64,000 nt of DNA from Bacteroides faecium. Its GTDB lineage: Bacteria > Bacteroidota > Bacteroidia > Bacteroidales > Bacteroidaceae. The notes beneath the pieces were generated by a model. The model searched no databases, had not been told where the DNA came from, and saw nothing but the letters and a program-made list of their open reading frames with translations. The position numbers were made by a program, and so were the translations under genes. Position 1 is the first letter of the stretch. Each line of letters begins with the position of its first letter. The DNA lies in assembly GCF_012113595.1 (NCBI RefSeq), contig NZ_CP050831.1:5208001-5272000 (forward strand), in the 5' to 3' direction. Shown piece by piece: positions 35,918 to 43,970 of the stretch.

Positions 35918-36140
35918 GGCTATATCCTCCAAAAATATATTCAACCTTTTTATGAGATACAGGACAATCTAAGGAACCAGTTCCATAACAACGAGTAATG
36001 GCCGCGTGTTCACCAGCAGCTAACGCTTCAACATTATATAATAGAAAAGTATTATGCACTTTACTATTACTATGTGAAACAAAATATTTAGTAGACAAAG
36101 CAGCTACCATACACAATAACAAAACTATTAATTTCTTCAT
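35907..36140 (-). CDS. NVEALA-motif secreted peptide, short two-cysteine type
   Basis: 77 residues. Hydrophobic segment 4-16, then NVEALAAGE at 36-44. Cleavage after ALA would give a 36-residue product with Cys at 51 and 59 in CYGTGSLDCP. It is the first gene after the best promoter of the locus (36205-36174) and overlaps the next propeller gene. It shares the leader type, but not the mature sequence, with the six-Cys peptide at 34367-34648. Confidence 0.85.
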   Translation of the reverse strand: MKKLIVLLLCMVAALSTKYFVSHSNSKVHNTFLLYNVEALAAGEHAAITRCYGTGSLDCPVSHKKVEYIFGGYSLEE

Positions 36141-36173
36141 ACTATCTTTGTGTTATAAGATTAATTATGGCAA

Positions 36174-36205
36174 CAAAAATAGTAGTGAAAAAACAGATTA
36201 GCAAA
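36174..36205 (-). promoter_or_regulatory. Promoter of the NVEALA operon
   Basis: On the minus strand TTTG and TATTTTTG are separated by 20 bases, 33 bases before the first NVEALA start codon. It lies between the regulator gene and the operon. Confidence 0.7.
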
Positions 36206-36291
36206 CTATGCTGCTGACCATTTCGGACATGGCAATATTTTTTTCTCTAATAATCAAATGCAAATTAAAATATTCCCATTTCATCGATATT

Positions 36292-37419
36292 TTAGCTATT
36301 TGACTCAAAAGAAGAATTCTCTGAAATAATTAGTTGATATGCACCAACTTTCCTTAATATATTTAATGAAGGATCTATTCCATTGATAAATGAACGTAAA
36401 CGTCCAACCGCTTTATGCATTCGTTTGTCATTACCTGAACCATCAGACCACAATGTATCTATAATTATATTATCCTTTAGAATATAGTCATTATTACTTG
36501 CATTTAGAAATAATTCCAAAAGCAAACAAGCTTGAGCCTGATTTTTTTTCTCAATGCCATTTACCATTACAACATTACGGTCTGCATAAAATATTATATG
36601 TTCACCCAATTTGTATGAGCGTATGGGAGTAGTACTCACTTTCTGAACTTCTTCGATTACATGAATTTCTACAGGAACTTCCTTTATCACTTCAACAGGA
36701 ACCTCATTTATAATTTCCACTATCTCTTTACAATGAAATGAATGTATCTTGCGACGAAGAGCAATAAAAGACTTATAAAATCCATATCCCAAAATCAAAT
36801 ATAATGATAAATACAATAGTATCTCTTTATAAATCATACTCCATATAGAATAATACAAGTAACCCTTTACTTCTATCTCACAAGCATAACCTATATAACG
36901 GGTAAATACTATATTGGAAGAGTTACACCATTCGCTCTGATATGTATTTTGCAATTTTACACCACCATCAGTGCTCGTTAAGGATATGCACAAAGCTGAT
37001 CTTAAAACAATAGTTGATAATTCCAATTGTGTTCTCCATCTAACATTCAAAGAATCAGGTTGAAGTGGTTTCTTTTTAAATGCAACAGAATGCAAAAGAC
37101 GTACATTAGTATCATCAGTTATATTCAGGGTACTTTTCTCTATATCAAGCAGATACTCATGTCTTCCAGACTCATCTTCCCAATAAACAATACTCGAAAC
37201 ATCATCAGTCACTGTAGCTAGATTAAAATTAAGCGAAATATCACCCTTCAAATTCCTGTTTATCAGCTCCTGATTTATTGCCTCACCAAAGGCTACTTCC
37301 GCTTTCTTCTTAAGTTCTGATAATTTCGATTCATAAGTGTACTTGCAAGCAAAGAAAAATATAACTCCACCGATGCAGGCAGCAATAAACAACAAAATAA
37401 CATTATAAGTTCTCATCAT
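36292..37419 (-). CDS. Membrane-anchored winged-helix (ToxR-like) transcription regulator
   Basis: 375 residues. Transmembrane segment 1 (about 7-25), a periplasmic sensing region of about 170 residues with four Cys, and transmembrane segment 2 (about 197-219). Then comes a charged Val/Pro/Glu linker in which EVPVE recurs at 239-243 and 247-251. The C-terminal 100 residues form an OmpR/PhoB-type winged helix, ending RMHKAVGRLRSFIN and ILRKVGAYQLII. It binds DNA while embedded in the membrane and so could read envelope conditions directly. It sits just upstream of the NVEALA promoter, which it probably controls. A TACCTTTG box at 37454-37447 is its likely -7. Confidence 0.78.
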   Translation of the reverse strand: MMRTYNVILLFIAACIGGVIFFFACKYTYESKLSELKKKAEVAFGEAINQELINRNLKGDISLNFNLATVTDDVSSIVYWEDESGRHEYLLDIEKSTLNITDDTNVRLLHSVAFKKKPLQPDSLNVRWRTQLELSTIVLRSALCISLTSTDGGVKLQNTYQSEWCNSSNIVFTRYIGYACEIEVKGYLYYSIWSMIYKEILLYLSLYLILGYGFYKSFIALRRKIHSFHCKEIVEIINEVPVEVIKEVPVEIHVIEEVQKVSTTPIRSYKLGEHIIFYADRNVVMVNGIEKKNQAQACLLLELFLNASNNDYILKDNIIIDTLWSDGSGNDKRMHKAVGRLRSFINGIDPSLNILRKVGAYQLIISENSSFESNS

Positions 37420-37446
37420 GTTTCATTTTATATCCTTTTTCAAACA

Positions 37447-37454
37447 CAAAGGTA
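37447..37454 (-). promoter_or_regulatory. -7 box for the membrane-anchored regulator
   Basis: TACCTTTG on the minus strand matches TAnnTTTG, 27 bases before the start codon. No TTTG at the expected spacing. Confidence 0.5.
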
Positions 37455-37726
37455 ACATTATTTAATTAATTCGCGAATAAGCCAAACAATATCTATAGTG
37501 CGAGAAACTATATTCTTGCAGTTTCAACAGAGAATGGAATGTCAACTATGTCTCCCACAATAAGAGATTCTGTTCTATTTTTAAGATTTCTCCTTTTAAT
37601 ATTCAATTCAAAATCGAGCAAATAGAAAAATAAATGTATAAATTAATGTAAGAATATGCCATTCATGAGCTAAAAACTGCATAAATGAGGAATAAAAAAC
37701 GAGTTATTCTCCCCTAACTAAGCTCC

Positions 37727-37743
37727 GTTCCTTTAAAAGGAAC
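37727..37743. repeat. Palindrome GTTCC-N7-GGAAC
   Basis: Same half-sites and 7-base spacing as the palindrome in the higBA promoter (38137-38153), 410 bases away. A possible second HigA binding site. Confidence 0.5.
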
Positions 37744-37796
37744 ACATCGTTGGTCGGTGAGAGTCGATGCTTTTCTCACCGACCAACGACGTGTTC
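37740..37796. repeat. Long hairpin, 23-base arms
   Basis: Arms 37740-37762 and 37774-37796 are complementary except for one base (core CGTTGGTCGGTGAGA), with an 11-base loop. It lies in a divergent intergenic region, so it is not an ordinary terminator. It could be a small RNA end, a remnant of a mobile repeat, or a regulatory cruciform. Confidence 0.7.
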
Positions 37797-38136
37797 ATCG
37801 GTGTGGCTTGATATAACCTGTATATTTCCGGCTATTTCATGCCTTATTTTGTCAAAAACAAATATAGCAAAATATTATATAGATTCCCAATCTTCCGACA
37901 GATACATACAATTAGGTCATTATTGCAAACAATAGGTACTATTATAACAGATAAATAGAAGCATCACAGATTCCCACAGTGCCTGATCACTCACATATTT
38001 ACTTGCACAACATACTCTGTCTAAATTTCAAGCAGGAAAAACGCATAAAGTATCCTATTTTTATGTATGGTCTTATTTTAATAAAAGAGCACTTTTAGCA
38101 AATAACGATTAAAAATAGAAAATATACGGCCAGACA

Positions 38137-38168
38137 GTTCCATATTTGGGAACTTTATTCTATCTTTG
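38137..38168 (+). promoter_or_regulatory. higBA promoter with palindromic operator
   Basis: TATCTTTG (38161-38168) is a perfect -7 box 22 bases before higB. GTTCC-ATATTTG-GGAAC (38137-38153) spans the -33 region, the usual place for antitoxin autorepression. Confidence 0.6.
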
Positions 38169-38189
38169 TATTAAATAAACAAGGAAGAT

Positions 38190-38483
38190 ATGAAAATTAT
38201 CGATGCGGAAAAACTGGAGAAGTTTGTGAAAAAGCACGCCGATGCAGAGAACGCTATTGAAAGATGGATAGAAATAATCCAAAGTGCCGAATGGAAAAAT
38301 CACAATGAATTGAAAAGTGACTTTCTTTCAGTTGATTACGTAGGGAACGATCGATATGTTTTCAATATCAAAGGGAACAAATATAGGATTATTGCCGTTG
38401 TAGTGTTTTTCGCAGGACGTTTATATATACGTTTTGTAGGAACACATGCTGATTATGACAGAATAGATGCTAAGATTATATAA
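38190..38483 (+). CDS. higB: HigB-type mRNA interferase toxin
   Basis: 97 residues, the small RelE-like fold of the HigB_toxin family. Typical elements are DFLSVDYVGNDRYVFNIKGNKYRIIAVV and YIRFVGTHADYDRID, the last being the conserved C-terminal His-Asp-Tyr-Asp segment. It cleaves mRNA at the ribosome when free of antitoxin. Toxin precedes antitoxin by 13 bases, the HigBA order. An AAGGAAG ribosome site lies just before the ATG, unusually clear for Bacteroides. Confidence 0.9.
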   Translation: MKIIDAEKLEKFVKKHADAENAIERWIEIIQSAEWKNHNELKSDFLSVDYVGNDRYVFNIKGNKYRIIAVVVFFAGRLYIRFVGTHADYDRIDAKII

Positions 38484-38496
38484 AAGGAGGTGGATT

Positions 38497-38880
38497 ATGA
38501 AAATAAAAAGTGACGCTGAATATAGAAGGTGCAAAAGAGGAATAGATAAAATCATTCACACTGGCACTAACCTTGGAAGTATGGACTTACTTGATCAATC
38601 AGACAAGGATGAACTTATTCGTTTGTCTGATATGGTAGAAGAATGGGAAGCCGCTTATCATCCTCTACCGGGAAAAGTTTCAACTTTAATAACGGACGAG
38701 ATTAGACGTAAAATGGACGAAGCCAATCTTAACCAAATTGAAGCGGCAGAAAAATTAGGCGTTTCCAAATCTCGAATAAGTGAACTATTATCTGGCAAAA
38801 GAGCGCTTAACTTGAATTTAGTGAAACGTTTGCGGGACAATTTCGGAATTCCAGCTGATTTTATCTTAGATAATATGTAG
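38497..38880 (+). CDS. higA: HigA-type antitoxin with HTH domain
   Basis: 127 residues from ATG 38497, chosen over an upstream TTG because AAGGAGG (38484-38490) is a strong ribosome site 6 bases before it. The N-terminal half binds the toxin. The Cro/C1-type HTH is at about 68-118 (LNQIEAAEKLGVSKSRISELLSGKRALNL). The protein neutralises HigB and should repress the operon at the GTTCC-N7-GGAAC palindrome. A hairpin terminator follows. Confidence 0.9.
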   Translation: MKIKSDAEYRRCKRGIDKIIHTGTNLGSMDLLDQSDKDELIRLSDMVEEWEAAYHPLPGKVSTLITDEIRRKMDEANLNQIEAAEKLGVSKSRISELLSGKRALNLNLVKRLRDNFGIPADFILDNM

Positions 38881-38898
38881 AAAAGAATAAGATGAAAT

Positions 38899-38922
38899 AA
38901 GGGCGTGCCGTGACACGCCCTT
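38899..38922. terminator. Terminator hairpin between higA and the AAA protein gene
   Basis: AAGGGCGTG and CACGCCCTT form a 9-base stem between the ends of convergent genes; flanking A/T runs fit use on both strands. Confidence 0.6.
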
Positions 38923-38944
38923 AAAAAATTATGTTCAAATTCTA

Positions 38945-40507
38945 CTAAGAATATTCTATCTCCCACTCTCCCAAAGTCCTTGTTGTGCTATCAAAATTCA
39001 CGCCAACTTTAACAACCTTACGATGGTCTATCTCATAAGGAATGGCATATTGTTTACTATTGATTTGTGCCAACGCTTCTTCGGGAGTTCCGTCTACCTT
39101 AAACTCAAGCACATAAATCGCATCAGGCATCTTTATCACTATGTCAGCCCTGCCAATTGCATTCTTGACTTCTACATCCACATATTGCCCCATCAAACGG
39201 AATAACAAATAGAATATGGTTTGATAGTGTTTTTCCTGATTGTTTTCCAAATCATAGGGTATAGAAGAAAAGAAAGAACGAGTACGAAGAAGACATTGCT
39301 CAATATCACCTTTCATCAAGTCTCTTACGAAAGAAACTACATAGAAATTACTTTCTCGGGTGGGTTGGTTGAGATAGGAAGGAATCAGCGTCTCAATAAA
39401 GCCTATTTTAACTTCTTCGTTCGGATAGCCTAATGTGTATGTACGAAAAAGAGGTTCATATCCTTTGATAGTCAGATAACCACTCTGATAGAGTACAGGA
39501 ATCGGGTCTGTGATAACCTCTGTCGCTTTATCAAAGTCTTCATCTTTCACTTCCATCTTTTCCAGTAGATTGAGATTGAAGTCCATTCGCTGTAACATCT
39601 CAATCAAGAAAGTGGGCGTACCGGTAGAGAACCAAAAGCTTTTATATTTCCTTTGAGAAAAAGCATTGAAAAGACTAAACGGATTGTAAATATCTTCACA
39701 ATTTTCACTAAAATGATAACCGTCATATTGGCGTTTCAAATGCTGGCAGGCTTCTTCATAAGTCTCATTGTTCGCTTGGGCTATCCTCTCAATATCCGGT
39801 TGCATCTGACTCCGCAATTCCGGCTCTGTTATACCGCAAATAGTACTATAATCATCACTCATACTAATATTCTGCAAGTTGTTTAACTCACTGAATATGC
39901 TCATCTGACTGAATTTACTGATACCTGTCAGAAATAAAAAACGAAGATATTGCCCTTGGGCTTTGAGAGGGCTGAAGAATTTACGCATCTCGGTTCGTAA
40001 TTGTCCTTGTAAAGCAGAGTCACTATTACTATCCAATAAAGGTGCATCATATTCGTCAATCAATACGACAACCTGCTTTCCTGTCTGTTGATAAATTCGT
40101 TGAAGCAAACCTGTCAAACGGGCTGCATAACTCGTTTCTTCTTCATTTTTCCCATAAGTCCTCTCCCATCCGCTCAGATAAAGATTCAATTGTTCCTGTA
40201 AGTCTTCAATAGCGGTATATTTTGTTCTGCTGAAATCAATATGCAACACAGGATAAACAGTCCATTCCTGTTCCAACTGCTCTATTGCCAGTCCTTTAAA
40301 TAAATCTTTTTTCCCGGAGAAATAGGCTTCCAGAGTAGAGACTAGAAGACTTTTTCCGAAGCGGCGGGGACGGCTAAGAAAATACACAGTATCAGTATGG
40401 ACTAATTGATAAACCAATGCAGTTTTATCAATATATACACAATTCATATTACGTAACTGCTCAAAATTCTGTATCCCGATAGGATATCTTCTGAATATCT
40501 CTTTCAT
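38945..40507 (-). CDS. AAA-ATPase-like protein with C-terminal PD-(D/E)XK nuclease domain
   Basis: 520 residues of the AAA-ATPase_like/DUF1703 family that is expanded in Bacteroidetes. N-terminal YIDKT then SRPRRFGKS (45-53) is the P-loop, and VVVLIDEYDAPLL is Walker B. The C-terminus reads DVEVKNAIGRADIVIKMPDAIYVLEFK, then a conserved QI-x-x-KQYA, the PD-(D/E)XK nuclease core. The biological role is not settled; defence or mobile-element functions have been suggested for such families. It has its own -7 box, TATCTTTG at 40545-40538. Confidence 0.88.
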   Translation of the reverse strand: MKEIFRRYPIGIQNFEQLRNMNCVYIDKTALVYQLVHTDTVYFLSRPRRFGKSLLVSTLEAYFSGKKDLFKGLAIEQLEQEWTVYPVLHIDFSRTKYTAIEDLQEQLNLYLSGWERTYGKNEEETSYAARLTGLLQRIYQQTGKQVVVLIDEYDAPLLDSNSDSALQGQLRTEMRKFFSPLKAQGQYLRFLFLTGISKFSQMSIFSELNNLQNISMSDDYSTICGITEPELRSQMQPDIERIAQANNETYEEACQHLKRQYDGYHFSENCEDIYNPFSLFNAFSQRKYKSFWFSTGTPTFLIEMLQRMDFNLNLLEKMEVKDEDFDKATEVITDPIPVLYQSGYLTIKGYEPLFRTYTLGYPNEEVKIGFIETLIPSYLNQPTRESNFYVVSFVRDLMKGDIEQCLLRTRSFFSSIPYDLENNQEKHYQTIFYLLFRLMGQYVDVEVKNAIGRADIVIKMPDAIYVLEFKVDGTPEEALAQINSKQYAIPYEIDHRKVVKVGVNFDSTTRTLGEWEIEYS

Positions 40508-40537
40508 ATAATTCTAATGCTTTTGTTGAAACATGAA

Positions 40538-40545
40538 CAAAGATA
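40538..40545 (-). promoter_or_regulatory. -7 box for the AAA/PD-(D/E)XK gene
   Basis: Minus-strand TATCTTTG, 30 bases before the start codon, downstream of the interleaved repeat. Confidence 0.5.
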
Positions 40546-40616
40546 ACGTTTTTACGCATACCTTGTATAAATATGATCCGAATTTGAGATTTGCCCCATA
40601 TTATTGTCATTTTAAA

Positions 40617-40695
40617 ATAGTGACGCTATCCCACCAACATAGTGACGGTATGTGCTTAGGATAGCGTCACTATCCCGGGCACATACCGTCACTAT
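40617..40695. repeat. Interleaved double inverted repeat (A-B-A'-B')
   Basis: A (40617-40631, ATAGTGACGCTATCC) pairs exactly with A' (40659-40673). B (40639-40655, ATAGTGACGGTATGTGC) pairs exactly with B' (40679-40695). The order A-B-A'-B' means both cannot form as nested hairpins. A and B share ATAGTGACG, so A-B' and B-A' pairing of 9 bases is also possible. It lies between two minus-strand genes. Confidence 0.85.
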
Positions 40696-40725
40696 ATTCA
40701 AACCGGATATTTCCGGCTGTTTTCC

Positions 40726-41421
40726 TTAGTTTCCGCGCTGTGTAGGCAGGGTAAATTCCTGCGAATCGCAAATCATTCCGTTCTCGTCCGCCACTGCTAC
40801 ACGGAAAGTCACTTCACCGTCTTTCAGTCTTTCGCCTGCATGAATCGAGGCAGTGTATCGGATACCTTCGCCCGGAAGAACTTCCTCTATCATCACCGAA
40901 GGAGAGATGCCGAGATGTTTCACCTTTTCGACTGTTTCTACCACAGGAACCACATTATATACAGGCTTCCGGCCATCATTCATAATCTCAAAGATTATCT
41001 TGCTGTTCTCCCCTGCATCAATCACATGGTTGCGGTTATCATCAATAAAACGAATCCTGCGCAATTTCAGTTGGGCAAGCGGACGCTGAACCTGCTGCGG
41101 CTGTTTCTTGTATTTCTGAACACGGACTTCACGCACTTCAGGAATGTAGGCATCTTCTTCTATTTGTTCCTGTCTCGGCGCTGTCAACGCACTTCCTATT
41201 GCCGCGCCGGCAATGGTTCCTACGATATTTCCGATGGCAGAACCACGGTAACCGCCACGCCAGCCACGATTATTATCCCCGACAAGCCCGCCTATCGAAC
41301 TTCCCAGACTACCACCGATAGAAGCACCTGCTACGATAGCTCCCGGATTCCCCATACGCCCCGACGCACATCCGCTCAAAATCAAAGCGGAAAGCAAAAT
41401 TACTGTTAGTTGTTTCTTCAT
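40726..41421 (-). CDS. Glycine-zipper lipoprotein
   Basis: 231 residues, lipobox LSGC (15-18). Residues 25-80 carry glycine-zipper repeats (GASIGGSLGSSIGGLVG and AIGNIVGTIAGAAIGSAL), which usually insert in or line a membrane. The C-terminal half (about 115-228), with IRFIDDNRNHVIDAGENSKIIFEI, looks like an Ig-like beta domain. It starts 27 bases after the helicase gene and may share its transcript. Probably an outer-membrane-associated structural lipoprotein; no specific role can be given. Confidence 0.75.
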   Translation of the reverse strand: MKKQLTVILLSALILSGCASGRMGNPGAIVAGASIGGSLGSSIGGLVGDNNRGWRGGYRGSAIGNIVGTIAGAAIGSALTAPRQEQIEEDAYIPEVREVRVQKYKKQPQQVQRPLAQLKLRRIRFIDDNRNHVIDAGENSKIIFEIMNDGRKPVYNVVPVVETVEKVKHLGISPSVMIEEVLPGEGIRYTASIHAGERLKDGEVTFRVAVADENGMICDSQEFTLPTQRGN

Positions 41422-41448
41422 GAACCTCTCTATTTAGTGTTACTTCTC

Positions 41449-43824
41449 TTATTCTACCACTTTAAAACGAGCAAAACGCAATAATAGTTGCTTGTCACCC
41501 GCATTTTTGAAATGAATGGTGGCTTTTGCGTTATCTCCCGTTCCTTCTACTTTCATCACCTCTCCCAGTCCGAAACGTTCGTGCTCTATCATTTGTCCGG
41601 CTTGCACTCCTGCCACCGATGCAGAACCGGAAGACGACGCCTGAGTTCCCCCACTGCTGCCTACCGCACTTACCTTCTTCAAGTTTCTCGGCACACTGGG
41701 AGCTATTATCTGCGCCTTCGGCCGTTCGCGCTGTTCTGAAGAAGAGGTACTTCCGAAAGGTGCACGCGACGGAGAAGCAGAACGGGTAAATCCGCCTTCT
41801 ATCTCTCTGCGGAAACGTCCCGCACCTTCATCCACCGAACGGCTGACTCCCGACTCATGCGGCATCTTCAAGAAATCAACATCAATATCCCGCAAGAAAC
41901 GGCTGGGACTTCCAAACTCCATCTTTCCGTAACGGAAACGGGTTTTGGCAAAAGACAGAAAACAATGCTCTTCCGCACGGGTAATGGCTACATAGAACAA
42001 ACGACGTTCTTCTTCCAACGCACGTGGTGAGTCTCCTACCATGCCGCTAGGGAACAGGTTTTCTTCCAGACCGACCACAAACACATTCCTAAATTCCAAT
42101 CCCTTGGCGGAATGGACGGTCATCAAAGTTATTTTCTCCCCGTCATCCGCCTTATCGGAATCCTGGTCGGTAAGCAATGAAATCTCCGAAAGGAAATCGG
42201 TTAGGAATATATTCGGATTGCCTTCTTCCTGCCGTAAAGCACAGAAGTCGTTCATACCGTTTACCAACTCTTCTATATTTTCCTTGCGGCTCAGATTCTC
42301 AGGAGAAGTGTCCTGGCAGACATCGTTGATAATGCCGGATTGACGGATAATATCCGTTCCAATCTCGTATGCGTTCTTATCTGCCAAGTCCGCAATAAAG
42401 CCTTCTATCAACTCACGGAAACCTTGAAGTTTCGTATGTGTCCCTTTGTTGATATTCAAGCCATAGCTCAACGGCTCGCAGAGCGCCGCCCACAGGCTGA
42501 CTCCATTATCGGTGGCTGCCGATATTATCTTGCCGACGGTAGTATCTCCGATACCACGGGCAGGATAATTGATGATACGCTTGAACGCTTCTTCGTCATT
42601 CGGATTCACCACCAGACGGAAATAAGCGATAACGTCTTTTATCTCCTTTCGTTGGTAGAACGAAAGTCCGCCGTAAATCTTATAAGGCATCGTCCGCTTC
42701 CGAAGAGCTTCCTCAAAAATACGGCTTTGCGCATTCGTACGATACAGGATAGCGAAATCAGCATAGCCGTAGGAATGTTCGCGGCGCAGTTCGGCTATCT
42801 TATTCGCCACAATATCACCCTCTTCCACATCGCTGTATGCCTGGAACACACCGATAGCTTCCCCTTTCTCTTTTTCGGAGAATACGGCTTTCCGTATCTG
42901 ACGCTCATTCTTCTCAATCAAGCTGTTGGCAGCACAGACAATGGTCTGTGTGGAGCGGTAATTCTGCTCCAGTTTGAAGACTTTCGTATTAGGATAGATT
43001 TTCGTAAAATAGAGGATATTGTCGATATCCGCTCCACGGAAAGAATAGATGCTTTGTGCGTCATCCCCTACGACACAGACACGCTGGTTCTCTTTGGTGA
43101 GTTGCAGGACGATGCTGTGTTGGGCATAGTTGGTATCTTGATACTCGTCTACGAGCACATAGCGGAACTGCTCCCGATAGCGGGCCAGGACTTCCGGGAA
43201 GTCACGGAACAAGATATAGGTATATACCAACAGGTCGTCAAAGTCCATAGCTCCCGCCTGGCGGCATCTTTCCCAATAACGGGTATAGATGTCGCGGATA
43301 GCAGGCATCTTGGCTGCCATATCGCCTTCGTACGCTTCCTTATTGGCAGCATATCCCGTAGGAGTGACCAGATGATTCTTGGCGTTGGAAATACGGGATT
43401 GCACAGTTCCCGGTTTATAGGTCTTTTCGTCAAGCCCCATTTCCTTGATGATGGAACGGAGCAGGCTCTTACTATCGGCCGTATCATAAATGGTAAACTG
43501 GGAAGTAAATCCGATATACTGCGCTTCGGCACGAAGGATACGGGAGAATATGGAATGGAAAGTCCCCATCCACAAATAACGCGCCCGCTCCATACCTACC
43601 AGGCGGGCAATACGTTCTTTCATCTCACGCGCTGCTTTATTGGTAAAGGTCAGTGCAAGGATGTTCCACGGATTGTAACCGTTCTCCAGCAAATAGGCGA
43701 TTTTATAAGTCAACACGCGCGTCTTCCCCGAACCTGCACCGGCTATCACCAGTGAAGGACCGTCGTTGTAAGTCACTGCTGCACACTGACTCTCATTCAA
43801 TTCCTCTATATAATTGGTATTCAT
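41449..43824 (-). CDS. pcrA: UvrD/PcrA-type ATP-dependent DNA helicase
   Basis: 791 residues, a full-length superfamily 1A 3'-5' helicase for DNA repair and for clearing replication blocks. Motif Q is ELNESQCAAV, motif I GAGSGKTR (29-36), motif II VDEYQDTN, motif III VGDDAQSIYSFRGA, motif IV KLEQNYRST, and motif V LMTVHSAKGLEF with a final VAITRAEE. The last 50 residues (GQMIEHERFGLGEVMKVEG) form the Tudor-like tail of PcrA. The long ORF on the opposite strand is a shadow. A TACTTTTG box lies at 43896-43889. Confidence 0.95.
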   Translation of the reverse strand: MNTNYIEELNESQCAAVTYNDGPSLVIAGAGSGKTRVLTYKIAYLLENGYNPWNILALTFTNKAAREMKERIARLVGMERARYLWMGTFHSIFSRILRAEAQYIGFTSQFTIYDTADSKSLLRSIIKEMGLDEKTYKPGTVQSRISNAKNHLVTPTGYAANKEAYEGDMAAKMPAIRDIYTRYWERCRQAGAMDFDDLLVYTYILFRDFPEVLARYREQFRYVLVDEYQDTNYAQHSIVLQLTKENQRVCVVGDDAQSIYSFRGADIDNILYFTKIYPNTKVFKLEQNYRSTQTIVCAANSLIEKNERQIRKAVFSEKEKGEAIGVFQAYSDVEEGDIVANKIAELRREHSYGYADFAILYRTNAQSRIFEEALRKRTMPYKIYGGLSFYQRKEIKDVIAYFRLVVNPNDEEAFKRIINYPARGIGDTTVGKIISAATDNGVSLWAALCEPLSYGLNINKGTHTKLQGFRELIEGFIADLADKNAYEIGTDIIRQSGIINDVCQDTSPENLSRKENIEELVNGMNDFCALRQEEGNPNIFLTDFLSEISLLTDQDSDKADDGEKITLMTVHSAKGLEFRNVFVVGLEENLFPSGMVGDSPRALEEERRLFYVAITRAEEHCFLSFAKTRFRYGKMEFGSPSRFLRDIDVDFLKMPHESGVSRSVDEGAGRFRREIEGGFTRSASPSRAPFGSTSSSEQRERPKAQIIAPSVPRNLKKVSAVGSSGGTQASSSGSASVAGVQAGQMIEHERFGLGEVMKVEGTGDNAKATIHFKNAGDKQLLLRFARFKVVE

Positions 43825-43888
43825 AACAGCATTATAAAAACAATGAGGTTTTTTAACAAACCCTCGGCGTTCAATTTTGTTCTCAATA

Positions 43889-43896
43889 CAAAAGTA
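43889..43896 (-). promoter_or_regulatory. -7 box for the helicase gene
   Basis: Minus-strand TACTTTTG, 65 bases before the start codon; no -33 box recognised. Confidence 0.4.
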
Positions 43897-43970
43897 TAAT
43901 ATTCATTCGAGAATGAAGGTATTTTTATGATTTTTCATCACTAACTATTTTAACCTAACCCCCAAAAGCA

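Larger units (their letters stand above)
37455..38136. other. Intergenic region with two palindromes, no gene seen
   Basis: AT-rich space between the divergent regulator and higBA. It contains a 17-base palindrome (37727-37743) and, overlapping its last bases, a long hairpin (37740-37796). No ORF here has coding character; the 61-codon frame at 37750-37935 runs through the hairpin. Confidence 0.6.

Noticed and set aside
36143..36150. Plus-strand TATCTTTG box near the second NVEALA gene
   Set aside because: No -33 element and no plus-strand gene downstream; it falls in the leader of the minus-strand operon.
37750..37935. 61-codon ORF in the gap before higBA
   Set aside because: Its first part is one arm of the long hairpin, and it has no promoter or ribosome site of its own.
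42340..43755. 471-codon ORF on the plus strand
   Set aside because: Fully antisense to the helicase gene, whose motifs are intact; no domain is visible in the antisense product.
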